From: Streptomyces parvus
GTDB lineage: Bacteria; Actinomycetota; Actinomycetes; Streptomycetales; Streptomycetaceae
Assembly: GCF_032121415.1 (NCBI RefSeq)
Contig: NZ_CP135079.1
Coordinates: 1,736,001 to 1,800,000, forward strand
Direction of reading: 5' to 3'
DNA length: 64,000 nt
Position 1 is the stretch's first letter; each line of letters starts with the position of its first letter. Under the pieces are notes generated by a model. It was not told the DNA's origin and ran no database searches. It saw only the letters and a list, made by a program, of their open reading frames with translations. A program made the translations under genes and the position numbers. Shown here piece after piece: positions 8,549 through 16,333 of this stretch.

Positions 8549-9328
8549 ATGCACTCCCGCACGAGATCACGTCGGTTCCCCACACCTCGCTGGCTGCTGG
8601 CTCCGCTGGCCGCCCTCGCGCTGATCTTCCAGCCGATGACCGGCCCCGCGTACGCCGTCGGCGGCAGCTTCACCGACACCTTCGACTCCCCCAACACGAG
8701 CCGCTGGAGCAAGGCCGACGGCTGGTCCAACGGAGGCATGTTCAACGTCGGCTGGCGCGCCGACCACACCTGGTTCAACGGCGGCGTCATGGGCCAGAAC
8801 CTCGACGTCGCGACCTGCCCCGCCGGCTGCTCGGGCAAGCCCTACGCCTCCGGTGAGTACCGCACCAACGAGCTGTACTCGTACGGCCGCTTCGAGGCCC
8901 GGCTCCAGGCGGTCAAGCGCGAAGGCGTCGTGACCGGGTTCTTCACGTACACCGGGCCGAGCGACGGTCAGCCCTGGGACGAGATAGACGTCGAGATCCT
9001 CGGCAAGAACACCACCCAGATGCAGACCAACTACTTCACCAACGGTGTCGGCGGCCATGAGACCGTCATCGACCTCGGGTTCGACGCCTCCGCCGGCTAC
9101 CACGACTACGCCATCGAGTGGTGGAACCAGGGCACCATCAACTGGTTCGTGGACGGCAGGCTCGTCCACCAGGAGAACGGCTCCCGCGGCCCGCTCCCCA
9201 CCCGCCCGATGCGCATCATGACCAACCTGTGGCCGGGAATCGGGGTCGACGGCTGGCTCGGCCCGTTCACCTACCCGGGCAGGCCGCTGACCGCCCGCTA
9301 CGACTGGATCACGTACACGAAGTACTGA
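8549..9328 (+). CDS. Secreted GH16 beta-glucanase (lichenase-like)
   Basis: 259 residues with an AAGGAGG ribosome site 5 nt before the ATG. The signal peptide is residues 1-36 (RRF twin-basic region, hydrophobic core, ending AYA). The GH16 catalytic motif DEIDVEILG is at 144-152, with E145 the likely nucleophile and E149 the acid/base. Substrate-cleft features include ELYSYGRFEARLQ and HDYAIEWW. The form with no beta-bulge residue in EIDVE matches 1,3-1,4-beta-glucanases. It should hydrolyse mixed-linkage glucan outside the cell. Two LacI-type operators upstream suggest induction by the hydrolysis product. Confidence 0.93.
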   Translation: MHSRTRSRRFPTPRWLLAPLAALALIFQPMTGPAYAVGGSFTDTFDSPNTSRWSKADGWSNGGMFNVGWRADHTWFNGGVMGQNLDVATCPAGCSGKPYASGEYRTNELYSYGRFEARLQAVKREGVVTGFFTYTGPSDGQPWDEIDVEILGKNTTQMQTNYFTNGVGGHETVIDLGFDASAGYHDYAIEWWNQGTINWFVDGRLVHQENGSRGPLPTRPMRIMTNLWPGIGVDGWLGPFTYPGRPLTARYDWITYTKY

Positions 9329-9356
9329 TGCCGACAAGGAAGCAAAGGCGTGCGGA

Positions 9357-9395
9357 AAGAGCCCCTGACCAGCTCAACGCCGGTCAGGGGCTCTT
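9357..9395. terminator. Shared terminator between GH16 and rnpB
   Basis: A perfect 14-bp stem (9357-9370 with 9382-9395) with an 11-nt loop. On the minus strand it is followed by TTTCC, so it suits rnpB better, but it can also stop GH16 transcripts. Confidence 0.8.
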
Positions 9396-9396
9396 G

Positions 9397-9816
9397 CGGC
9401 AGACGAGTCGCGCTGTACGCCGGGTTCTGTCTCCCGGTCGCCTCGCGGCGGCCGGGGAGACGGCCATCCATCTAGGGCCGGCATTGCTGCAGGCCTCGTG
9501 CGGTCTACCCGCGAACTCGGGCGAGCAGCCCTCGAACGTCCGCGCAGGGCCGCCCCGTTTCCGGCACGACCCCTCTTGACCTTGCTCCGGGTGGGGTTTA
9601 CCTAGCCGCCTGAGTCACCTCAGGCGCTGGTGGTCTCTTACACCACCGTTTCACCCTTACCCGCGACCGAAGTCCCGGGCGGTCTGTTTTCTGTGGCACT
9701 GTCCCGCGGGTCACCCCGGGTGGCCGTTAGCCACCACCCTGCTCTGTGGAGCCCGGACGTTCCTCGGGAGGATCCGGGGATCCTCACGCGGCCGTCCGCA
9801 CGGCTCGTCTGCCGTG
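9397..9816 (-). ncRNA. rnpB: RNase P RNA (class A)
   Basis: This is the catalytic RNA that removes 5-prime leaders from tRNA precursors. Read on the minus strand it has the conserved GAGGAACGTCCGGGCTCC core near 9748-9765, then ACAGAGCAGGGTGGTGGCTAACG, and ACAGAAAACAGACC. Near the 3-prime end is GACAGAACCCGGCGTACAG. The ends pair (CGGCAGACGAG near 9805 with CTCGTCTGCCG near 9400), giving helix P1. The length of about 420 nt is normal for high-GC actinobacteria. The exact ends are estimated from P1. Confidence 0.93.
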
Positions 9817-9822
9817 ATCGCC

Positions 9823-9828
9823 ATCCTA
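9823..9828 (-). promoter_or_regulatory. rnpB -10 element within the Uma2 stop codon
   Basis: Minus-strand TAGGAT lies 7 nt before the predicted rnpB 5-prime end. Its TAG is the stop codon of the Uma2 gene. Confidence 0.55.
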
Positions 9829-10443
9829 CCGGGCCATACCGACCGACCGCCCTGTCGGTGCCCCTCGGCCGAAGTCGCCGGTCTCCAGGTCGAAGGCGAA
9901 GGGCTCGGGGAGCGGGAGCGGTTTCCCGTACGGAATGGTCAGGTGCTGGCGGTAGTCGTCGCCCTCGGGATCGCTGAACAGCGTCACCGAGCTGTCGTCC
10001 CGGTCGATGAGCAGGTAGAGCGGGATGCCACCGCGTGCGTAGCAGCGGCGCTTGGCCTCGCGGTCGGCCTGCGGCTTGGTGGAGGTGACCTCGACCACCA
10101 GGGCGACGCCCTCACAGGGCATCCAGGGGTCGGCGCCGCGGAAGAGGCGACGCTCGGTGGGGGCGAAGGTCCCGTCGGGGATGGCGTGGTTCTTGGGGCA
10201 GCCGCGGCCGCTGCGGAGCTTCAGGCCCTTGTTCCCTGAGAAATCCATGTCGATGCGGGACTTCCTCAGCACCTGCTTCAGAACCAGGCTGATGTAGTCC
10301 TCGTGGTCCCCGTCCGGCGGCGGCGTCACGACGATCTCCCCCTCGATCAGCTCGGCCCGGAAGCCTTCCGGCGTGTCCAGGGCCAGGAAGCCCTCCAGAA
10401 GGACTTCTGCCTGCGTGAGCGGCTCGTGCGCCATGGCAGTCAT
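9826..10443 (-). CDS. Uma2 family (DUF820) endonuclease-like protein
   Basis: 205 residues from the ATG at 10441-10443, which is preceded by AAGGAG. It has the PD-(D/E)XK-like Uma2 layout: RAELIEGEIVVTPPPDGDHE near the N-terminus, then PDGTFAP, the active-site strand VALVVEVTSTKP (E and K), and KRRCYARGGIPLYLLIDRD. Members are abundant in Streptomyces and cyanobacteria; their biological function is unknown and nuclease activity is inferred from the fold. It lies directly upstream of rnpB on the same strand, and its stop codon forms part of the predicted rnpB promoter. Confidence 0.88.
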   Translation of the reverse strand: MTAMAHEPLTQAEVLLEGFLALDTPEGFRAELIEGEIVVTPPPDGDHEDYISLVLKQVLRKSRIDMDFSGNKGLKLRSGRGCPKNHAIPDGTFAPTERRLFRGADPWMPCEGVALVVEVTSTKPQADREAKRRCYARGGIPLYLLIDRDDSSVTLFSDPEGDDYRQHLTIPYGKPLPLPEPFAFDLETGDFGRGAPTGRSVGMAR

Positions 10444-10575
10444 GTCACGCTCCTTCCTCGGTCGCTCGCCAGACTGGGGCATCGGGGGACCAGCCGTCCA
10501 TGAGATGGGAGTTCTTCCTCCGATCGTGGCACAGGACCGCTCGACGCGGACGAAGCGCGGGGAGGAACGTGGCGC

Positions 10576-10606
10576 TTGACCTTGTCGCAGCGTCAACGCT
10601 TCTACT
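10576..10606 (+). promoter_or_regulatory. MerR-type promoter with operator dyad
   Basis: TTGACC (10576-10581) and TCTACT (10601-10606) are separated by 19 bp, the long spacer typical of MerR-controlled promoters. TTGAC...GTCAA (10576-10580 and 10592-10596) forms a dyad in that spacer. The ATG is 7 nt after the -10, so the transcript is probably leaderless. Confidence 0.6.
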
Positions 10607-10612
10607 GGCCGC

Positions 10613-11368
10613 ATGCGTATCGGAGAGATCGCCGCGCTCGTGGGAGCCACTTCCCGGGCCGTCCGGCATTACCACCACATCGGTCTGCTGCCCGAGCCCG
10701 GCCGGCAGGCCAACGGCTATCGGGCGTACACCGTCCGGGATGCCGTGCTGCTGGCCCGGATTCGGCGGCTGACGGAGATCGGGCTCTCGCTGGACGAGGT
10801 GCGGGACGTGCTGGCGGATGACGCGGGGCGGGAGCTGGTCGAGGTGCTCGGGGAGCTGGACGCGGACCTGGCACGGCAGGAGCGGGAGATCCGGGAGCGG
10901 CGGGAGGTGCTGGCGGCGTTGCTGGAGGCGCCGCTGACCTCGGACGGGCCACTCTCGCCCGCCTTGGCCGCGCTCCTTGAGAGTGCGCCCGCCACGGGGT
11001 CGAGGGCCGCGGCGAAGGACCGGGAGCATCTGGCGTTGCTGGACACCGCGGGCGGTGGGGCCGGGGCCGAGTTGTACGCGGCGCTGCGGCCGTTGGCCGA
11101 GGCCCCCGGTCTCACCGGGCTGTACGAGCGGCTGGACGAGCTGGTCGGCGCCGGGGTGGACGATCCGCGGATCGCGCCCCTGGCGGCCGAGCTGGTGGCC
11201 GCCGTACCGGACGAGGTGCTGGCGGTGATCCCGGACGGGGAGCCGTCGCCGACGGGGTTCGGGCGGGTGCTGCTGGAGGACTATCCGCCCGCGCAGCGCG
11301 AGGTGGTGCGCCGGGTGATGGAAGCGCTGGCCGTCCGGGTCCGCGCGACGCGAGGGTGGACGCCGTGA
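10613..11368 (+). CDS. MerR family transcriptional regulator
   Basis: 251 residues. The winged helix-turn-helix is residues 1-70: MRIGEIAALVGATSRAVRHYHHIGLLPEP, then GYRAYTVRDAVLLARIRRL. A coiled-coil helix follows at about 80-105 (AREQERE-type, here DLARQEREIRERREV). The C-terminal 140 residues form a larger helical domain than in classical metal-sensing MerR and have no cysteines for metal binding, so the effector is probably organic. It appears to be autoregulated from a 19-bp-spacer promoter. Its stop overlaps the start of the next gene (GTGA), which implies co-translation with a membrane protein. Confidence 0.92.
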   Translation: MRIGEIAALVGATSRAVRHYHHIGLLPEPGRQANGYRAYTVRDAVLLARIRRLTEIGLSLDEVRDVLADDAGRELVEVLGELDADLARQEREIRERREVLAALLEAPLTSDGPLSPALAALLESAPATGSRAAAKDREHLALLDTAGGGAGAELYAALRPLAEAPGLTGLYERLDELVGAGVDDPRIAPLAAELVAAVPDEVLAVIPDGEPSPTGFGRVLLEDYPPAQREVVRRVMEALAVRVRATRGWTP

Positions 11369-12246
11369 GAGTGATAGCTCTGCGGGCGGCTCGGGCCGCC
11401 CTGTGGGTGGCGCTGCCCGCCGAACTGGCGCTGATGGTCTGCCTGGTGGGAGGGGTGCGGATCACCGGTGCGGTCCTGCTGGCGGCCGAGGCGCTCGTCG
11501 TGGGCGTGCTCGCGCTGGAGGCCGCCGTGATGTGGCCGCTGTACACGGCCCGGCGGCGGGCCGGTGACGGGCGGCGGGCGGCCACGCTGTCGGCGGCGCG
11601 TGCCGTGGTGCCGGTGGCGGTGCGGCGGCTGATGGTGCACGAGGTCCGGGCGCTGCACAGCCTCGGGCTGTGGACCGTACGCCGTCGGCACCGGATCCCC
11701 GAGGGTGCGCTGCCCTTCTCGTACACCGAACCGCAGATCGGGACGGCGTGGGCGTTCTTCTTCGCCTCCGTCCTGGAGACCGTGGTGCTGGCCCTGGTGA
11801 TCCCGTGGCCGCTGGTCCACCTGATCCTGCTCGTGGTCGGCGTGTACGGGACGGTGCTCATCGTCGCCCTGCACGCGGCCTGCGTGACCCGGCCGCACGT
11901 GGTGGGGACCGACGGTTCGCTGCGGCTGCGGTACGGCGCCCTGTTCGACCTGCCGGTGCCCGCCTCGCTCATCACCGCCGCCCGGGTGGAGCGGCGCTAC
12001 GACGGCGGCGGGCTCGTGCGGGTCGATGAGGACGGGGTCCTCGACCTGGCGGTGGGGAGCCAGACGACGGTGACCGTGGAGCTGGCTGAGCCGGTGAGGT
12101 TCGTCCGGCCTCTGGGGCAGCGCGGGAGCGCGCGAACGCTCCGGTTCCACGCGGACGATGCGCGGGCGGCCGTCGCCGCGCTCGGGCGGAAGCCGCTCAC
12201 CCCGGAGCGAACAGCACCGTCCTCGCCGCCGGCCCCGCCCGCGTGA
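11365..12246 (+). CDS. Membrane protein co-transcribed with MerR
   Basis: 293 residues from the GTG overlapping the MerR stop; a GTG at 11356 is also possible. Two hydrophobic hairpins at about 10-60 and 125-175 predict four membrane helices. A soluble C-terminal domain ends in a proline-rich tail. I recognise no catalytic motif. Translational coupling suggests it is the target of the MerR regulator, perhaps in a stress response or transport. The last 50 bp overlap the 3-prime end of the convergent RNB gene. Confidence 0.8.
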   Translation: MRVIALRAARAALWVALPAELALMVCLVGGVRITGAVLLAAEALVVGVLALEAAVMWPLYTARRRAGDGRRAATLSAARAVVPVAVRRLMVHEVRALHSLGLWTVRRRHRIPEGALPFSYTEPQIGTAWAFFFASVLETVVLALVIPWPLVHLILLVVGVYGTVLIVALHAACVTRPHVVGTDGSLRLRYGALFDLPVPASLITAARVERRYDGGGLVRVDEDGVLDLAVGSQTTVTVELAEPVRFVRPLGQRGSARTLRFHADDARAAVAALGRKPLTPERTAPSSPPAPPA

Positions 12247-13645
12247 GCCGGACCCGCAGCCGCTCCCCCAGCGGCAGCGGAGCCGTGCCGCCCTCGACCC
12301 GGCCGACGATCGCCGGGTCCCGGAGGTGGATCGTGCCGATGGACGGGTCCCGGTCCTGGACGTCGACGACGTACGCGTCGAAGAGTTCGCCCTCGCGCCC
12401 CTCCAGCAGCGCCGCCTCGACCAGATCGACGCAGGCCCGCTCCACGGTGCCGGCGCGGCGCGTCCCCTCGGCCATCTCCTTCGGGAGCGCGGGGAGGGCC
12501 TCCCGTACCCAATCCGGCGGTGCCTTCCCCGCGGTCGCGGCGAGGCAGAGTTCGGAGGCGTACCGGTCGACCAGGCGGCGCAGCGGTGCGGTGCAGTGCG
12601 TGTAGAGGTCGGCGACCGCGGCGTGCACGGCGGGGTCGGGGAGGTCTCCGCCCTCGAAGACGGTGTAACCCGCGCCGCGCAGCAGGGTGGTGCACTCCTG
12701 CAGGAACGCCGCGTGGTTGCTCCTTTCCGGGTCGAGGGAGCGGACGACCTCGGCGTACGGGACGTGGTGCGGCCAGTCGATGCGCAGGGCGTGGGCGGAG
12801 CGCCGCAGCCGGGCGACGGCCCCGTCGGGGGCGAGCGGCAGAGTGCGCAGGATGCCGGTGCCCGTGTCGGCCATGAGCCGGGCGGCGGCCATCCCGGTGA
12901 GGAGCGAGATCTGCGCGTTCCAGGCCTCGGCGGGGAGCGTGGCGCGGTAGCCGAGGCCGTACGAGCCGTCGTGCTCGACGATCTCCTGCTCGGGGACGTC
13001 GAGCGAGATACCGCCCCGGGCCACTTCCTGTTCGGCGCGCAGCCGGCCGATGTCCCGGAGCAGGGCGAGGGGCTCCTCGGCGGTGCCCGCGTCGATCTGC
13101 CGCTGGACGCCCGCGTAGTCGAGCTTCGCGCGGCTGCGGACCAGGGCCCGCCGTACGTCGGTGGCGACGGCCAGCCCGTCGCGGTCCAGGTCGATCCGCC
13201 ACAGCGCGGCCGGTCGGGTCTGCCCGGGGAGGAGGCTGGCGGCGCCCTCGGAGAGGACGGCGGGGTGGAGGGGGATCCGGTCGTCGGGGAAGTAGAGAGT
13301 GGTGACCCGGCGGTGGGCCTCGGCGTCGAGCGCGCCGCCCGGGCGGAGAAACGCGGCGACGTCCGCGATGGCGTAGTGCACCCGGTATCCGCGCCCGTCC
13401 CGGCGGCGTTCCAGGTGCATCGCCTGGTCGAGGTCGGTGGAGGCGGGCGGGTCGATGGTGAGGAAGGGAAGGCCGGTGGCGTCCTCGTGGGCCGACAGGT
13501 CCGGGGCCCGGGCCGCGTCCGCCGCCTCCGCGAGCACCTCGGGCGGGAAGGCGCCGGGCAGGTCGAGTTCGGTGCGCAGCGCCCGCAGGGCGGCCCCGAG
13601 CGAGCAGTCGGCTGCGCCGGTCATACGCAGGTGGCGGCGGGGCAT
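12197..13645 (-). CDS. RNB-domain exoribonuclease (RNase II/R-like)
   Basis: 482 residues, start ATG at 13643-13645. The RNB catalytic loop is at 64-76: TIDPPASTDLDQAM, with D65, D71 and D73. The fourth acidic residue of RNase II is replaced by Q74, as in a subset of actinobacterial RNB proteins. Further RNB signatures are VHYAIADVAAFLRPGG, LYFPDDRIPLHP, and YTHCTAPLRRLVDRY near residue 345. It lacks the N-terminal cold-shock domains and has only a short C-terminal S1-like segment, so it is shorter than E. coli RNase II. It should degrade RNA 3-prime to 5-prime in the cytosol. Confidence 0.9.
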   Translation of the reverse strand: MPRRHLRMTGAADCSLGAALRALRTELDLPGAFPPEVLAEAADAARAPDLSAHEDATGLPFLTIDPPASTDLDQAMHLERRRDGRGYRVHYAIADVAAFLRPGGALDAEAHRRVTTLYFPDDRIPLHPAVLSEGAASLLPGQTRPAALWRIDLDRDGLAVATDVRRALVRSRAKLDYAGVQRQIDAGTAEEPLALLRDIGRLRAEQEVARGGISLDVPEQEIVEHDGSYGLGYRATLPAEAWNAQISLLTGMAAARLMADTGTGILRTLPLAPDGAVARLRRSAHALRIDWPHHVPYAEVVRSLDPERSNHAAFLQECTTLLRGAGYTVFEGGDLPDPAVHAAVADLYTHCTAPLRRLVDRYASELCLAATAGKAPPDWVREALPALPKEMAEGTRRAGTVERACVDLVEAALLEGREGELFDAYVVDVQDRDPSIGTIHLRDPAIVGRVEGGTAPLPLGERLRVRLTRAGPAARTVLFAPG

Positions 13646-13898
13646 GGCCCGAGCGTAGGCCGGGAGGGGGCGGGCGGCATCCGGGGCGGTTCCCGAGCCC
13701 GCTCCGGAGGGCGTACCCGGAGTCCGCTCCCGAAGGCCGCTCCCGGCTCGGCCCGCCGCCGTACGAGGACCCCGTCGGCGCAGGTGGATCTCACCGCCGT
13801 ACGGGAACCCCCGCCCCCTCCCCGTACCCTTGCCGAGGACCCGGCGAGCCCGCACGCCCCCGGATCCGCGCTCGCCGTACGTACGAAGGAGAACCGCC

Positions 13899-14699
13899 GT
13901 GCTCGTGCTGTTGCCGCCCTCCGAAGGAAAGGCCGCCTCGGGGCGCGGGGCCTCGCTGAAGCCGGAGTCGCTGTCACTGCCGGGGCTCGCCCCGGCCCGT
14001 GCGGCGGTGCTGGACGAGCTGGTCGAGCTGTGCCAGGCGGACGAGGAGAAGGCCCGGGAGGTGCTCGGGCTGAGCGTGGGGCTGGCGGGCGAGGTCGGGA
14101 AGAACGCCGAACTGCGCACCGCGGGGACCCGCCCGGCCAGGGAGCTGTACACCGGCGTGCTGTACGACGCCCTCGACCTGGCCACGCTGGAGGCGGCCGC
14201 GCGGCGCCGGGCGACCACCTCGCTGCTGGTCTTCTCGGGGCTGTGGGGCGCGGTCCGGATCGGCGACCGGATTCCGCCGTACCGCTGCTCGATGGGGGTG
14301 AAGCTGCCCGGTCTCGGCGCCCTCGGCGCGTACTGGCGCACCCCCATGGAGACCGTGCTGCCCGAGGCCGCGGGCGACGGGCTCGTCCTGGACCTGCGCT
14401 CCTCCGCGTACGCGGCGGCGTGGAAGCCGAAGGGCGAGGTGGCCTCGCGGACGGCGAGCGTGCGGGTGCTCCACTCGCAGATCGTGGACGGCGTGGAGAA
14501 GCGGTCCGTGGTGAGCCACTTCAACAAGGCGACCAAGGGCCGGCTGGTGCGCGACCTGCTGGTGGCCGGTGCGCGGCCCAAGGACCCGGCGCGGCTGGTG
14601 GAGGTGTTGCGGGACCTCGGTTACGTGGTGGAGGCCGAGGCCCCCGCACGGGCCGGGCGGCCGTGGTCGCTGGACGTGGTGGTGACGGAGATCCACTGA
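13899..14699 (+). CDS. yaaA: YaaA/DUF328 peroxide stress protein
   Basis: 266 residues from a GTG with AAGGAG 7 nt upstream. The N-terminus VLVLLPPSEGKA is the YaaA signature. Other family motifs are ALDLATLEAAARRR, LLVFSGLWGAVRIGDRIPPYRCSMGVKLPG, and VSHFNKATKGRLVRDLL. In E. coli YaaA limits free iron during hydrogen peroxide stress and has a DNA-binding helix-hairpin-helix fold. The gene stands alone in a 254-bp promoter gap, so regulation cannot be read from context. Confidence 0.93.
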   Translation: MLVLLPPSEGKAASGRGASLKPESLSLPGLAPARAAVLDELVELCQADEEKAREVLGLSVGLAGEVGKNAELRTAGTRPARELYTGVLYDALDLATLEAAARRRATTSLLVFSGLWGAVRIGDRIPPYRCSMGVKLPGLGALGAYWRTPMETVLPEAAGDGLVLDLRSSAYAAAWKPKGEVASRTASVRVLHSQIVDGVEKRSVVSHFNKATKGRLVRDLLVAGARPKDPARLVEVLRDLGYVVEAEAPARAGRPWSLDVVVTEIH

Positions 14700-14768
14700 C
14701 TCCACCGGAGTCGGCCCATCGGATCTGACCCGCCGAACCGACCCGCCGGACCGACCTTCCCGGAACGG

Positions 14769-14805
14769 GAGCGTTGCACAGAACGCAACGCTCGTTGCAG
14801 ATAAT
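14769..14805 (+). promoter_or_regulatory. Operator and -10 upstream of eda
   Basis: GAGCGTTGC (14769-14777) and GCAACGCTC (14785-14793) form a perfect 9-bp inverted repeat with a 7-bp spacer. An extra half-site GTTGCAG (14794-14800) and a GATAAT -10 (14800-14805) follow. The repressor is not encoded next to it; an IclR-type regulator is plausible for sugar-acid catabolism. Confidence 0.6.
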
Positions 14806-14830
14806 GACTTGCTCGCGGCAGGATGGCCCC

Positions 14831-15493
14831 ATGACCTCCTCCGTGCCGCCCGCCGCGCCCTCGCACGCCGCCTCCGACGCCTCCGTGCTCGATCTCGCGC
14901 CCGTCGTCCCCGTCGTCGTCCTGCACGACGTCGCCGACGCGGTGCCGCTGGCGCGGGCGCTGGTGGCGGGCGGGCTCCCGGCGATCGAGGTAACGCTGCG
15001 GACGCCCGCCGCGCTGGAATCGATCCGGGCCATGGCCGCCGAGGTGCCGGGCGCGGTGGTCGGCGCGGGCACGGTGATCTCGCCGGAGCACGTCCGGGAG
15101 ACGGTGGCCGCCGGGGCCCGGTTCCTGGTCAGCCCGGGGTGGACGGACGCGCTGCTGGAGGCGATGAAGGCGTCCGGGCTGCCGTTCCTGCCGGGCGTCT
15201 CGACCACTTCCGAGGTGGTGGCCCTGCTGGAGCGCGGGGTGAGGGAGATGAAGTTCTTCCCGGCCGAGGCGGCGGGCGGCACGGCCTATCTCCAGGCCCT
15301 GTCGGCGCCTCTCCCCCAGGCCCGCTTCTGCCCGACCGGCGGCATCTCGCTCGCCTCCGCGCCCTCCTATCTCGCTCTGTCCAACGTCGGCTGCGTGGGC
15401 GGCAGTTGGATGGTCCCCGGCGACGCGGTGACGGCGAAGGACTGGGACCGGGTGGCCCGCCTGGCGGCCGAGGCGGCGGCGCTCGCCGCCTAG
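14831..15493 (+). CDS. eda: KDPG/KHG aldolase
   Basis: 220 residues, ATG at 14831. It is a TIM-barrel class I aldolase that splits 2-keto-3-deoxy-6-phosphogluconate into pyruvate and glyceraldehyde-3-phosphate. E53 in AIEVTLRT is the likely proton-transfer glutamate. K141 in REMKFFPAEAAGG is the Schiff-base lysine, and FCPTGGI binds phosphate. No kinase or dehydratase gene is adjacent. The inverted repeat over its promoter points to dedicated repression. The in-frame upstream GTG/TTG codons fall in the operator and are unlikely starts. Confidence 0.92.
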   Translation: MTSSVPPAAPSHAASDASVLDLAPVVPVVVLHDVADAVPLARALVAGGLPAIEVTLRTPAALESIRAMAAEVPGAVVGAGTVISPEHVRETVAAGARFLVSPGWTDALLEAMKASGLPFLPGVSTTSEVVALLERGVREMKFFPAEAAGGTAYLQALSAPLPQARFCPTGGISLASAPSYLALSNVGCVGGSWMVPGDAVTAKDWDRVARLAAEAAALAA

Positions 15494-15532
15494 GGCCCCT
15501 CGTCACACCGCCGTCGTCGCCCGGACCTGTCG

Positions 15533-16318
15533 TCAGGGCAGGAGTTGCACGGCGTACAGCCCTCCGACGCTCAGGGCCAGCACCCCCAGCAGCAACCGCA
15601 GCGCCGTTTCCGGCACGCGCGGCTGGAGGCGGGCGCCCAGGTAGCCGCCGCAGAGTCCGCCGAGTCCGCAGGCCAGGCCGAGGGACCAGTAGGGCGCGAG
15701 GTCCCCGGTGATGGTCAGGGAGAGCAGCGCGTACGTCCCGGCGCCCACCACCGAGGTCACGAAGGTGGCGGCGAGCGCGGCGGGGGCGACCTTCGCCACC
15801 GGCATGCCGCGCCCGACGAGGATCGGGCCGAGGAGCGAGCCGCCGCCGATCCCGTAGATCCCTCCGGCGATGCCGACCGCCACGGCCAGCCGGGTGACGG
15901 CACGGGGCGAGGGCTCCCGTGCGGGGGCCGGGCGGGAGGCGCGTCGCAGCGTGCGCAGGCAGAGCCAGCCGCCCAACGGCAGCAGCAGAACGGCGATGAG
16001 CAGTCGGAACACCGACGGGCCCGGCACCGCGAACACGCGGATCACCGCGCCGACGACGACCCCGGGCACGGTGCCCAGGACGAGCAGCCGGGTCAGCGGC
16101 CCCCGCAGCGTCCCGGCCCTGTGGTGCCGCAGCAGGGCTCCGGGGCCCGCCACCACGTTGTAGAGAAGGTTGGTCGGGGTGACCGCCGGGCTGGGCACCC
16201 CGAGCACGCTGACCTGGACCGGCAGCAGGAACACCGCGCCCGAGACGCCTACCGGCGCGGTCACCGTGGAGATCAGCAGCCCGGCGGCGAACCCGAGCAC
16301 CCCCGTCGACCAGTCCAT
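15533..16318 (-). CDS. TauE/SafE family sulfite/anion exporter
   Basis: 261 residues with about eight membrane helices. Two homologous halves each carry the family glycine/proline pattern: TVTAPVGVSGAVFLLPVQ and TPTNLLYNVVAGPGALLRH in the first, GIAGGIYGIGGGSLLGPILV and AALAATFVTSVVGAG in the second. The family exports sulfite, sulfoacetate or related anions across the inner membrane; the substrate here is not determinable. It is 15 bp downstream of the RNase H/phosphatase gene on the same strand and may be the last gene of that operon. Confidence 0.9.
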   Translation of the reverse strand: MDWSTGVLGFAAGLLISTVTAPVGVSGAVFLLPVQVSVLGVPSPAVTPTNLLYNVVAGPGALLRHHRAGTLRGPLTRLLVLGTVPGVVVGAVIRVFAVPGPSVFRLLIAVLLLPLGGWLCLRTLRRASRPAPAREPSPRAVTRLAVAVGIAGGIYGIGGGSLLGPILVGRGMPVAKVAPAALAATFVTSVVGAGTYALLSLTITGDLAPYWSLGLACGLGGLCGGYLGARLQPRVPETALRLLLGVLALSVGGLYAVQLLP

Positions 16319-16333
16319 GTACGCCCCGCCCCG

